Below are positions 29,080 through 37,562 of a DNA stretch of 64,000 nt, in pieces. The notes under the pieces were generated by a model that saw only the letters and a list, made by a program, of their open reading frames with translations, ran no database searches and was not told where the DNA came from. The stretch is taken from the NCBI RefSeq assembly GCF_000185145.2, contig NZ_GL833116.1, positions 250,501 to 314,500 of the forward strand, read 5' to 3'. The translations under genes and the position numbers were made by a program. Within the stretch, counting starts at the first letter, position 1. Each line of letters starts with the position of its first letter. The stretch comes from Hoylesella oralis ATCC 33269. Lineage in GTDB: Bacteria; Bacteroidota; Bacteroidia; Bacteroidales; Bacteroidaceae.

Positions 29080-29235
29080 ACGCAATTGATTAAAAAGGGA
29101 AACAGGTGAAACTCCTGTACAGTCCCGCTGCTGTAAGCGATCCTTTTCTATGAATATGAACACGTAGCCACTGGCAATTTGTCGGGAAGGCGTTCATGTT
29201 TGGGTTGCAAGTCAGAAGACCTGCCGTTGTTTTTT
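29080..29235 (+). ncRNA. Cobalamin (B12) riboswitch
   Basis: The conserved landmarks occur in order: AAACAGGTGAAACTCCTG near 29101, the AGTCCCGCTGCTGTAAGCG core, GCCACTGG at 29167, CGGGAAGGCG, and the B12 box AGTCAGAAGACCTGCC at 29210-29225. A T6 run begins at 29230, so transcription may stop there when cobalamin is bound. A small hairpin, CAGAC/GTCTG (29294-29309), lies just before the btuB-like start and may take part in control of translation. Binding of adenosyl- or methylcobalamin is established for this RNA class. The rest of 28888-29322 is leader. Confidence 0.96.
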
Positions 29236-29322
29236 GGTGTGCTTGGCTGTTTCGAGGAAGGCGGCGAAGTCTTAATTCTAAATGGTTTATGGGCAGACGT
29301 CGGTGTCTGTCTCGTTCGTGAA

Positions 29323-31320
29323 ATGCGGGTACGATTATTATATCCGGTGCTGTTGATGGCGGTGTTTCCCCTTTCGGGGGCGGCACAAGCCCTGCATGAG
29401 ACCGATACGGCGGGCACTCGTGCGACCGTGCTCGATAATGTAGAGGTGGTGGCACGCAATGTTCCGAGCAACATGTTGTCGGGGAGTCCGGTGCAGGCAA
29501 TGACTCATGCTGACATGCAGCGCATGGGTGTGACCGATATAAGCGATGCCTTGAAGCATTTCGCGGGCATTCAAGTGCGAGATTATGGCGGTGTAGGTGG
29601 GTTGAAGACCGTGAGTATCCGCGGTTTGGGTGCCCAACATACGGGCGTGAGCTACGATGGAGTGCAGATAGGCGATGCGCAATCCGGCCAAGTAGATATC
29701 TCTCGTTTCACGTTGGATAACGTTTCGTTGCTCTATCTCACCATAGGTCAGCAAGACGATATATTCCTCAGCGCCCGACAGTATGCCTCTGCAGGAACGA
29801 TCAACATAGAAACCATGCGGCCTGAATGGGATGGAAAGGCGAGTGAGACGAACGCTCACTTGAAGACAGGCAGTTATGGTATGGTAAATCCGTCGCTTCT
29901 CTATGCCCGACGTTTGGGGAAGAAGCTCGCGTTGAGTGCCTATCTAAGCTACTTACATGCCGATGGTGCGTACAAATTCCATATGATGAACGGCAATAAG
30001 AGTATCGACGAGAAGCGGAACAACAGCGATATAGCTACGTGGCGTGGTGAGTTTAACCTCGCTTGGCATATCACCGATCGCCAGCGTTTGGCGATGAAAG
30101 CCTATTTGTTCGACTCTAAACGAGGACTGCCGGGCGGTGTTATCTACGACAACACGTACTCCGCAGAGCGTCTGACCGACCGTAATTACTTCGTACAGAT
30201 GGCTTATGAGAACGATATCTCGGCCAAACTGAAGCTGAAAACGGCCGTCAAATACAATTACTCATGGCAAAGAGACTTCGATATCCCTGCAAGCGGACCG
30301 ACAGAAGACCGCTTCCGACAGAACGAGGTCTATGCTACGACCACGGTAATGGCGCAGCCTGTCAGACACGTAAGCGTGTCGTTAGCAGAAGACTTCCAGC
30401 ATAATTACCTGTCGACTACGCTTTCCAATTGTCCTTATCCCACGCGTAACAGTTCTTTCACCGCACTTGCAGCCCGTTATAAGCTGCAGAATTTCACGGC
30501 TACGGCTTCGCTTCTTTATACCCACATCTGCGAAACAGTTAAGACAGGCGATGCAAGTAAGGGCTTTCATCGGCTAAGTCCGGCGTTCAGCATGCTGTGG
30601 CAACCGTTCAAAGAGAACCTTCGGTTACGGCTGTCTTATAAAGATATTTTCCGCACGCCCACGCTCAACGACCTTTATTATCTGCTGATAGGCAACACGA
30701 ACCTGCGCCCCGAGAAGACCAGACAGTGGAATATCGGGGCTACATGGAACCGTAGACTGTCGACAACCATCAGTTATGTGGCGCTTACGGTAGACGGGTA
30801 TCTCGGCAATGTTACCGATAAAATAGTAGCTGTTCCTACCATGTTTATCTGGAAGATGATGAATGTAGGAACGGTGCATACCCTTGGCGTAGACGTTACG
30901 GCGAGCACCAATCTGCAATGGACGGCCGATTGGAGCACGAACATCGTATTTACATATAATTATATGCGTGCGGAAGACAAGACTACACCCAACGGATCTA
31001 CCTACAATCACCAAATTGCATACACGCCGAAGAATGCAGGTAGCGCCGCCGTGATGCTGCGCTGTCCGCAGGAAATAGACCTTTCGTATAACTTATTATA
31101 CACGGGAACGCGCTATACAACGGGCTATAACAGCCGCGATCATCATATGCCTGCGTTCCTCGACCACAGCATCTCTGTGGGCAAGATGTTCAGGATAGGG
31201 CGCACGGAACTGACGGTTCGGGCATCTGCGCTGAACCTTTACGGCCGGAATTACGAAATCATACGCTTCTATCCCATGCCCGGTCGCAATTACAGAGTGT
31301 CTATACATTATAAATTTTAA
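29323..31320 (+). CDS. btuB: TonB-dependent cobalamin receptor (BtuB-like)
   Basis: 665 residues from the ATG at 29323. The open frame reaches back into the riboswitch, but this ATG is followed by a signal peptide (LLYPVLLMAVFPLSGAAQA). The plug domain covers about residues 40-160, with LKHFAGIQVRDYGGVGGLKT and ISIRGLG-like motifs. The 22-stranded barrel follows and ends in the C-terminal Phe of YRVSIHYKF. It would import corrinoids across the outer membrane using TonB energy; the riboswitch in its leader supports that ligand. It is followed by the BtuG-like and BtuF-like lipoprotein genes with gaps of 19 and 12 bp. Confidence 0.92.
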   Translation: MRVRLLYPVLLMAVFPLSGAAQALHETDTAGTRATVLDNVEVVARNVPSNMLSGSPVQAMTHADMQRMGVTDISDALKHFAGIQVRDYGGVGGLKTVSIRGLGAQHTGVSYDGVQIGDAQSGQVDISRFTLDNVSLLYLTIGQQDDIFLSARQYASAGTINIETMRPEWDGKASETNAHLKTGSYGMVNPSLLYARRLGKKLALSAYLSYLHADGAYKFHMMNGNKSIDEKRNNSDIATWRGEFNLAWHITDRQRLAMKAYLFDSKRGLPGGVIYDNTYSAERLTDRNYFVQMAYENDISAKLKLKTAVKYNYSWQRDFDIPASGPTEDRFRQNEVYATTTVMAQPVRHVSVSLAEDFQHNYLSTTLSNCPYPTRNSSFTALAARYKLQNFTATASLLYTHICETVKTGDASKGFHRLSPAFSMLWQPFKENLRLRLSYKDIFRTPTLNDLYYLLIGNTNLRPEKTRQWNIGATWNRRLSTTISYVALTVDGYLGNVTDKIVAVPTMFIWKMMNVGTVHTLGVDVTASTNLQWTADWSTNIVFTYNYMRAEDKTTPNGSTYNHQIAYTPKNAGSAAVMLRCPQEIDLSYNLLYTGTRYTTGYNSRDHHMPAFLDHSISVGKMFRIGRTELTVRASALNLYGRNYEIIRFYPMPGRNYRVSIHYKF

Positions 31321-31339
31321 TTCTAAATAATAATAACAG

Positions 31340-32392
31340 ATGAAACAGAAACTATTTAAACTCGCACTGCTTTTCACGGCAGTTTTGGCCTTTTCGGCTT
31401 GTAGCAACGATGATAATTCGCCGATAATAGAGCCGCCTTATTACGGTTACCACTATGCCTATGTGGTGAATAACGGCAATTGGAACAAGAACGACGGCAC
31501 TGTAGCTTCATTAGACAGTGTGAACAAGACTTGGACAGTGAACGACCTCTACAAGCAGGCCAACGGTTCGGGCATCGGAGATGCACAGGATTTGGTGCTT
31601 GTAGACGGCAAAATCTTCGTTACGAGCACCACCTCATCGAAGATAGAAGTGCTCGATAAAGACGGTAAACTGCTCTCGAGAGTCGCTATGCCTAATAAAT
31701 CGCCCCGCTATATCGCCCAATACGGCGGCAATGTGTACTTTACGGCTTACAGCGGTTATGTGTATAAGATGAACGTAAACAGCTATCAGCTTACCGACAG
31801 CGTACAGGTAGGCGACCATCCCGAGGCATTGGCCGTTGCCGCCGGCAAGATTTATGTGGCCATCTCGGGCTATGGAAAAGGCAAATCGCTGGCAGTCGTA
31901 GACATTAAAACCTTCAAAAAGACCAAAGAGATAGAGACTGCACTCAACCCATATAACCAGATGATTGCAACTGCAGACGGCAGCAAGGTTTACTTTGTGG
32001 CATGCCTTGACCACTCAGACCATCTGTTGCAGTGCGTCGATACCAAGACCGATGCCGTGAAGACGGTAGAACATGCTTCGTCGATTGCGCAGGATAAGAA
32101 CGTTAACAGCCTTGTTTGTATCTATGCACCCTATGGTAAGAACGGGAACGTACCGGCCAAGAAGTATTTCCGTTTCAATATGGAAAACAACTCGACAACC
32201 GAAATTAAAGGCCTTGCAGACGTGCCCAATCCCGGACAGGTGAGCGTAGATTGGAAGACAGGCAATATCTATGTGGTAAACAACGACTATAGCGGACCGT
32301 GCCAATTGTATGTGTTCGACAGCACCGGCAAGCAGCTCCGTAAGCTCACTTCGGGCGCCGGAACGATGCAAGTGGTGTTTGCTAAGGAATAA
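31340..32392 (+). CDS. btuG: Surface beta-propeller lipoprotein, BtuG-like
   Basis: 350 residues. The lipoprotein signal ends AFSAC (lipid Cys at 21), followed by SNDD, an acidic surface-export signal known in Bacteroidetes. So the protein probably sits on the outside of the outer membrane. The body is made of YncE-like beta-propeller blades with repeated motifs (GKIFVTSTTSSKIEVLD, GNVYFTAYSGYVYKM, GKIYVAISGYGKGKSLAVVD). It agrees in position and type with BtuG, which captures cobalamin with very high affinity and hands it to BtuB. It is the middle gene of a riboswitch-controlled operon. Ligand binding here is inferred from context. Confidence 0.8.
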   Translation: MKQKLFKLALLFTAVLAFSACSNDDNSPIIEPPYYGYHYAYVVNNGNWNKNDGTVASLDSVNKTWTVNDLYKQANGSGIGDAQDLVLVDGKIFVTSTTSSKIEVLDKDGKLLSRVAMPNKSPRYIAQYGGNVYFTAYSGYVYKMNVNSYQLTDSVQVGDHPEALAVAAGKIYVAISGYGKGKSLAVVDIKTFKKTKEIETALNPYNQMIATADGSKVYFVACLDHSDHLLQCVDTKTDAVKTVEHASSIAQDKNVNSLVCIYAPYGKNGNVPAKKYFRFNMENNSTTEIKGLADVPNPGQVSVDWKTGNIYVVNNDYSGPCQLYVFDSTGKQLRKLTSGAGTMQVVFAKE

Positions 32393-32404
32393 ATTTGTAT
32401 CGAT

Positions 32405-33532
32405 ATGATGAAAAAGATCATATTGTTTTTCGTTATATCGGCGGCAGTATCGCTTTCTTCTTGTACCGGCAACGGCAGCGTTGCAGGCAGGGTAGGGGGC
32501 GATACCGTTTCGTTTAAGTACGCTCGGCATATCACCGTAGTGAAATACAAAGGCTACTCGGTGGTTTCGCTGGTTGATCCTTGGAAGCAAGGAAAGGTGT
32601 TGCACGCCTATGTGTTGGTGCCCCGAGAGGCGCCGTTGCCCCCGTCTTTGCCCGAAGGAACCGTGGTGCGCACGCCTTTAACGCGCAGTGTGGTGTTCAC
32701 GACTGCCCACTGCCAGCTGCTCGAATACCTCGGCAAGGCGTGGCAAATCAAAGGTGTGGCCGACCTGAAATATATACTTATCCCCGATATACAGCGGCGG
32801 GTGCGACAGAAGAAGATAGCGGATTGCGGCGAAAGCATGTCGCCCGTCATCGAAAGAATCATCGACTTGAAGCCCGACGGCATCATCCTATCGCCATTCG
32901 AGAATAGCGGTGGTTACGGTAGATTGGAAAACATCGGCGTTCCCCTTATAGAAGCGGCCGATTACATGGAAACTTCGGCACTCGGGAGAGCCGAGTGGAT
33001 GAGGTTTTACGGCATGCTCTACGGCTGCGAAACGAGGGCCGATTCGCTCTTCCGAGTGGTAGACAGCACTTATACGGCACTGAAGCGGGCGGCCGACAAG
33101 TTGCCTGTAGGGCGCTCGATACTTACGGAACGCAAGACCGGAAGCGTGTGGTATTGCCCTGCGGGCGGCAGTACGATAGGGCAGATGATACGGGATGCGA
33201 ACGGAAGGTATGCCTTTTCGCACGACCGCCGCAGCGGAAGTCTGGCGTTATCTTTCGAGCTGGTGCTCGATAAAGCGGGCGACTGTGATGTGTGGGCATT
33301 CAAGTTTAATGGCGAAAAGCCTATGAGTAAGGCCGATCTGTTGGCCGAATTTCGGGGATATAACGAGCTCCGTGCCTTCAAGACGGGTAATATATACCAG
33401 TGCAATGCCTCGAAGAGGCCTTATTTCGAGGAGGTTCCGTTCCGTCCGGATTACCTTCTGCGCGACATGATCCTGCTGCTTCATCCCGATAGAAAGCAGT
33501 TCGGCAGTCTTAGGTATTACGAACGTTACTGA
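32405..33532 (+). CDS. Periplasmic corrinoid-binding lipoprotein, BtuF-like
   Basis: 375 residues with a lipoprotein signal ending SLSSC. The next residues (TGNGS) lack the acidic export signal, so it should face the periplasm. The fold is the class III helical-backbone binding protein of Fe-siderophore and B12 ABC systems: SVVFTTAHCQLLEYLG, LKPDGIILSPFENSGGYG, then GVPLIEAADYMETSALGRAEWM and the C-terminal RPDYLLRDMILLLHP. It would pass corrinoid on to an inner-membrane BtuCD pump. No btuC or btuD follows; the next 500 bp are repeats, and the next gene is on the other strand. Haem or siderophore binding is the alternative. Confidence 0.8.
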   Translation: MMKKIILFFVISAAVSLSSCTGNGSVAGRVGGDTVSFKYARHITVVKYKGYSVVSLVDPWKQGKVLHAYVLVPREAPLPPSLPEGTVVRTPLTRSVVFTTAHCQLLEYLGKAWQIKGVADLKYILIPDIQRRVRQKKIADCGESMSPVIERIIDLKPDGIILSPFENSGGYGRLENIGVPLIEAADYMETSALGRAEWMRFYGMLYGCETRADSLFRVVDSTYTALKRAADKLPVGRSILTERKTGSVWYCPAGGSTIGQMIRDANGRYAFSHDRRSGSLALSFELVLDKAGDCDVWAFKFNGEKPMSKADLLAEFRGYNELRAFKTGNIYQCNASKRPYFEEVPFRPDYLLRDMILLLHPDRKQFGSLRYYERY

Positions 33533-33586
33533 CAGGGGGTATATCTAAGGCGGCTACACTCCCTGTTTAATGCCATTAGACAGGGG

Positions 33587-33834
33587 GTGTGCGGGTGGTG
33601 GATGAGTGATTAGTGAGGAGTGAGGACCTCCCCCGTCCCCTCCGAAGGAGGGGTGTGTGGGTGATGGAGGAGGGATTAGTGAGGAGTGAGGACCTCCCCC
33701 GTCCCCTCCAAAGGAGGGGTGTGTGGGTGATGGATGAGTGATTAGTGAGGAGTGAGGACCTCCCCCGGCCCCTCCGAAGGAGGGGTGTGCGGGTGATGGA
33801 TGAGTGATTAGTGAGGAGTGAGGATTGGTTGTTA
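33587..33834. repeat. 66-bp tandem repeat, about 3.7 copies
   Basis: Copies are in register at 33601, 33667, 33733 and 33799, exactly 66 bp apart (three times 22). The unit has a GATGAGTGATTAGTGAGGAG part and a part that can fold through CCCCTCCGAAGGAGGGG. A few bases vary between copies. It is non-coding in all frames as far as I can judge. It follows the btuF-like gene directly. Confidence 0.95.
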
Positions 33835-33839
33835 TTTAT

Positions 33840-33883
33840 AAGGAGATGGTCTTTTTACCGTAAGGAGACGGTCTTTGTACTGT
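33840..33883. repeat. 22-bp tandem repeat island 3
   Basis: Two adjacent 22-bp units (33840-33861 and 33862-33883), AAGGAGAYGGTCTTT plus a variable end with TACCGT or TACTGT. They are the same family as the island at 20.3 kb read on the other strand. The remaining 33884-34059 shows nothing I can name. Confidence 0.85.
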
Positions 33884-34059
33884 GAATTTGGTTTGTTTAA
33901 ATTTCTTCATGATGGTATTCGTATCTCCGACTCCCTATTTTTGAGGGTTGTGGAGGATTTGAACAAGCTAAATTCCTGTAAATTTTGTTTCTTGTTTCTC
34001 ATGGGTATATCTTCTCTCTTTCGGAGGGGTAGAGGTGGGGTTTGTGTTAGATACGCATT

Positions 34060-35319
34060 TTATTCGAACCTGAAAGGATATACGATAACCACTTCCGTGA
34101 AGTCTGCTTTTGTAAGATGGGCCTTTACGTTGGCACCGATGGTCAGTCCGTGCAAGGCAGGTATGGTGTAATGAATGCCTATGCGTTCGTAGTAAGGCTT
34201 TTCTATGATTTCGGCATTCTGCCCCATGTGTCGGTACAGATACCATCCCAATGCCATTGCCATAGACCAGTTATGATAATAAACCTGATGCTTTGCGGCT
34301 ATTCCGACCGACCACGAACTGTGCTTCGTGCGGTATCCGTCGGCCTTGTCCAGCGCCTCTACCCGCGCCGCATACGAACCGTAGAACAAGTCGATGCCCA
34401 TACCGCTTGCCCATCTTCGGGCATAACGGCGCATTATATCGACTTGTACTGAATACGCTTTGTAGAAATGAAAGCGACCGGTGCGGTAGTCAGCCGAGTC
34501 GGGTGGTGTGCCGTATTGCGTTTTCAGCCAGTCCTCGTTCAGCACTTTGCCCCCTATACCGAGTGCAACCGCGGCATACCAGTAGGGAATAAACGACTTC
34601 TGTGAGGCATGTTTGGCGAAACGTTCGCCGTATTCTGCCGTTGGAAAGTACTCGATGCCTACGGTCGGGCCCCAAATGTTTGCCCCCTTGTTGGGACGGT
34701 TCAGCGATCCGTTGCTGTGATGGTAGTAGTCTATGCCTGCTCGCAGCCCCCAACGGCCGGACAAACGGTAATGGGCATGGATGCCGGCCCCGAAGTATAT
34801 GAGGAACCGACTGCCAATCAGTTCGTTGTCTACGTTGTTGTAAGGATCGTACTTCTTATGTGCATAGCTCATACCAGCCGCGAGCGTGTAGTCTGCCGAC
34901 CATCTGTGTCGGCGCAAGAAGGTGCGGTTGAAAGCGGCATACAGACTGACGATGTTTCCTAAACGCGAGTCGTAATCTACCGTTTTTGCCTGTCCTAAGG
35001 GGAAATCAGGCCCTCTGTGCATGGTTACATTGTTGATGCTGTAGCGCAATCCGAGGCTGATAACGGGATAATCGTAGTCTTCTGCAAAGGCATCGCTGTC
35101 TGTCGGAAGAGTATGGAAGTTCAGTTGAGCGGCGATAGAGAAAGATTGTTTCTTTTGTTGATACATCCTCTGGTACATATCCATGCTGATGATGCGGCCC
35201 GCATGGGTGTCTGCCGAGAAGCCGATACGCCGGACAGAGTCGCGGCAGACGGCCGATGCGGGCATTGCACTGCCCGTACACAGCAGGCACAGAGATAGTA
35301 TTTTCGGGATGTTTCGCAT
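34060..35319 (-). CDS. Acyloxyacyl hydrolase family protein (PagL-like lipid A deacylase)
   Basis: 419 residues from the ATG at 35319, which gives a signal peptide (MRNIPKILSLCLLCTGS...ASA). The longer frame would start inside the terminator of pheS. The sequence has the outer-membrane barrel character and the family motif HHSNGS (His-x-Ser-Asn type), the catalytic site of PagL. PagL removes the 3-O acyl chain of lipid A in the outer membrane. At about 420 residues it is more than twice the size of Pseudomonas PagL (about 170), as in many Bacteroidetes members. It ends in PFRFE. Confidence 0.8.
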   Translation of the reverse strand: MRNIPKILSLCLLCTGSAMPASAVCRDSVRRIGFSADTHAGRIISMDMYQRMYQQKKQSFSIAAQLNFHTLPTDSDAFAEDYDYPVISLGLRYSINNVTMHRGPDFPLGQAKTVDYDSRLGNIVSLYAAFNRTFLRRHRWSADYTLAAGMSYAHKKYDPYNNVDNELIGSRFLIYFGAGIHAHYRLSGRWGLRAGIDYYHHSNGSLNRPNKGANIWGPTVGIEYFPTAEYGERFAKHASQKSFIPYWYAAVALGIGGKVLNEDWLKTQYGTPPDSADYRTGRFHFYKAYSVQVDIMRRYARRWASGMGIDLFYGSYAARVEALDKADGYRTKHSSWSVGIAAKHQVYYHNWSMAMALGWYLYRHMGQNAEIIEKPYYERIGIHYTIPALHGLTIGANVKAHLTKADFTEVVIVYPFRFE

Positions 35320-35332
35320 GCAAATAGCGGTG

Positions 35333-35375
35333 ATAAAAACGCACGAGGGCAGCATGTTTTATGCTGCCCTCGTGC
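35333..35375 (-). terminator. Terminator of pheS
   Basis: Perfect 15-bp stem (35341-35355 with 35361-35375) and 5-nt loop, followed on the - strand by GTTTTTAT. It lies 10 bp past the pheS stop and also fixes the start of the next gene downstream of it. Confidence 0.93.
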
Positions 35376-35385
35376 GGAAAACGGG

Positions 35386-36423
35386 TTAGTTAGCGGCTTC
35401 GAATTCCTTGAGGAAGCGCATATCATTCTCTGAGAACATGCGCAAGTCGCTCACTCTGTATTTCAAATTCGTTATGCGTTCTACGCCCATACCGAAGGCA
35501 TAGCCCGTGTACACCTTGCTGTCGATGCCGCAAGCCTCTAATACATTCGGATCTACCATGCCGCATCCAAGTATCTCAACCCAACCGGTGTGCTTGCAAA
35601 AACCGCACCCCTCGCCGCCGCAGATGAAGCATGAAATATCCATCTCTGCACTGGGTTCCGTAAATGGAAAGTAGCTCGGACGCAGACGTATCTTCGTTTC
35701 GGCGCCGAACATCTCGCGTGCAAAGGTGAGAAGCACCTGCTTCAGGTCGGTAAACGATACGTTCTTGTCGATGTAGAGGCCCTCTACCTGATGGAAAAAG
35801 CAATGGGCACGCGCCGATATGGCCTCGTTGCGATAGACGCGGCCCGGGCATATAATGCGGATGGGCGGTTGGTGCGTTTCCATATAATGGGCCTGATCGC
35901 CCGACGTATGCGAGCGCAGAAGCACGTTCTTCGTAACATCATTGGCGCTTTGTTCGATAAAGAACGTGTCTTGCATATCGCGTGCAGGATGATCGGCAGC
36001 AAAGTTCAGCTTCGTAAAAACGTGCAAATCGTCGTCTATTTCAGGCCCGTCAGCCAGCGTAAATCCCATTCTTCGGAAGATATCTATAATCTCGTTCTTC
36101 ACTATAGTGAGCGGATGACGCGTGCCGAGCGGTATGGGATAAGCCGTGCGGGTAAGGTCTATGTCGTCTTTTTGGCTTTCTACGGTTTCTGTTTGTTGCT
36201 TCAATTCATTGATCTTGTTGATGGCAAGTTGCTTAAGCTCGTTGATTTTCACGCCTACCATCTTCTTCTGATCGGCCGCCACGTTGCGGAAATCGGCCAT
36301 AAGCGCATTGATTTCGCCCTTTTTACTAAGGTATTTCAGCCTTAATTGCTCTATTTCGTCTGCATTGGAAGCCGTAAGCGTGCTTACTTCTTTGAGCAGA
36401 GATTCTATCTTTTCTAATAACAT
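35386..36423 (-). CDS. pheS: Phenylalanyl-tRNA synthetase alpha subunit
   Basis: 345 residues. An N-terminal coiled-coil tRNA-binding arm (residues 1-90) precedes the class II catalytic core. Motif 2 is in the RTHTSGDQAHYME / RIICPGRVYRNEAISARAH region, followed by FFHQVEGLYIDKNVSF and the C-terminal motif 3 GMGVERITNLKY. A four-Cys CFICGGEGCGFCKHTG insert, found in many Bacteroidetes PheS proteins, probably binds zinc. The enzyme attaches Phe to tRNA-Phe together with PheT, which is not in this window. It has its own promoter and a strong terminator. Confidence 0.96.
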   Translation of the reverse strand: MLLEKIESLLKEVSTLTASNADEIEQLRLKYLSKKGEINALMADFRNVAADQKKMVGVKINELKQLAINKINELKQQTETVESQKDDIDLTRTAYPIPLGTRHPLTIVKNEIIDIFRRMGFTLADGPEIDDDLHVFTKLNFAADHPARDMQDTFFIEQSANDVTKNVLLRSHTSGDQAHYMETHQPPIRIICPGRVYRNEAISARAHCFFHQVEGLYIDKNVSFTDLKQVLLTFAREMFGAETKIRLRPSYFPFTEPSAEMDISCFICGGEGCGFCKHTGWVEILGCGMVDPNVLEACGIDSKVYTGYAFGMGVERITNLKYRVSDLRMFSENDMRFLKEFEAAN

Positions 36424-36451
36424 AACGTGTTTGAAATTTCGAATTTACCTG

Positions 36452-36483
36452 CAAAGATAGTGCAAATAAGAGACAATACAAAA
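36452..36483 (-). promoter_or_regulatory. Promoter of pheS
   Basis: On the - strand, TTTTG at 36483-36479 and TATCTTTG at 36459-36452 with 19 bp between. The box lies about 28 bp before the start. Confidence 0.75.
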
Positions 36484-36658
36484 TAAAACGATGTTTTTAT
36501 TCCGTACGTTTGTCTGCGTTGTGCGGTACTTCTATCGGTCTTGCATGGCATGCCTGCAGGGGGTACAGGGTACATGTATCTGCAGCATCTGTATTTTATG
36601 TGTTCTGCAGATGTAAAAAGTTATCCGAAAATTTTGGTACTTTATCGAAATAATGTTG

Positions 36659-36666
36659 TAATTTTG
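36659..36666 (+). promoter_or_regulatory. -7 box of the DUF4348-murB operon
   Basis: TAATTTTG, 43 bp before the start. A TTTTG lies at 36632-36636, a slightly long spacing of 22 bp. Confidence 0.55.
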
Positions 36667-36709
36667 CAAAGAAAATACGGGGCCCTTATCGAGGGCAGAA
36701 AATAAGAGT

Positions 36710-37561
36710 ATGATGAGAAAAGGACTTTTCTTCGTTTTGTTGTTGGCGGCTATTGCTGCCATAAGTTTTTCTACATCCGGCTGTACCGATAAGAAACCGG
36801 CGGCCGACACCTTGTCTGTAGACACGACGGCAACCGATACTACCGCCGTCGACACGATGGAAAATCTCATTTCGGAAACACCTATGCCAAAGGCAGCCGA
36901 TGAACTTTTCGACGATTTCATATTCAACTTCGCAGCCAATAAGAAGCTCCAGATGCAACGTATCTTATTTCCATTGAAGGTAACACAGGGAAAGAGCACG
37001 AGTACCATTCAGAAGAAGCAGTGGAAAAGGGAATATTTTTTTATGCATCAGGACTTTTATACGCTTATTTTCGATAACGTGAAGCAGATGAATGTGGTGA
37101 AAGATACGACGATAGACCATGTGATTATCGAAAAGATTTACTTCGATCAAAAAAACGTGAAGCAGTATCTGTTCGACCGAATTAACGGGCGATGGATGCT
37201 TACCTCTATCAATTATAAGCCGATGTTCCAGAACCTGAATGCCTCGTTCCTGAAGTTTTACCACCATTTTGTTACCGACTCGGCGTTTCAGGTGCAAAGC
37301 ATAAACAATCCGCTTACATTTATCGGTCCCGATCCCGATGACGATTTCAGCACGATGACAGGCTCTGTTGCACCGGAACAGTGGTCGTCTTTTGCTCCCG
37401 AACTGCCCAAAGGGCTGATATACAATATACTTTACGGGCAGAAATACACCGAGAGCAATATGAAAATATTCGTTATCAGAGGCATTGCCAACGGGCTTGA
37501 AACGGAGCTTACCTTTAAGCGTATGGGCGGAAAATGGAAGCTGGTAAAATTGCGTACATAA
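36710..37561 (+). CDS. DUF4348 lipoprotein
   Basis: 283 residues. The signal ends FSTSGC with the lipid Cys at about 25; a Thr/Asp-rich linker follows (to about 55). The globular part matches DUF4348 as I know it, with DELFDDFIFNFAANKKLQMQ, PLKVTQGK and a DFYTLIFDN region. The function is unknown; by its localisation signal it is periplasm-facing. The murB gene starts 1 bp after its stop, so it is translationally linked to cell-wall synthesis. Confidence 0.82.
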   Translation: MMRKGLFFVLLLAAIAAISFSTSGCTDKKPAADTLSVDTTATDTTAVDTMENLISETPMPKAADELFDDFIFNFAANKKLQMQRILFPLKVTQGKSTSTIQKKQWKREYFFMHQDFYTLIFDNVKQMNVVKDTTIDHVIIEKIYFDQKNVKQYLFDRINGRWMLTSINYKPMFQNLNASFLKFYHHFVTDSAFQVQSINNPLTFIGPDPDDDFSTMTGSVAPEQWSSFAPELPKGLIYNILYGQKYTESNMKIFVIRGIANGLETELTFKRMGGKWKLVKLRT

Positions 37562-37562
37562 G

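Noticed and set aside
29179-29322. N-terminal extension of the BtuB-like protein
   Set aside because: It would be translated from inside the riboswitch, and the signal peptide begins only at 29323.
33587-33834. CRISPR or coding repeat at 33.6 kb
   Set aside because: Units are contiguous 66-bp copies without unique spacers and have stops in the frames examined; they fold as GC-rich hairpins.
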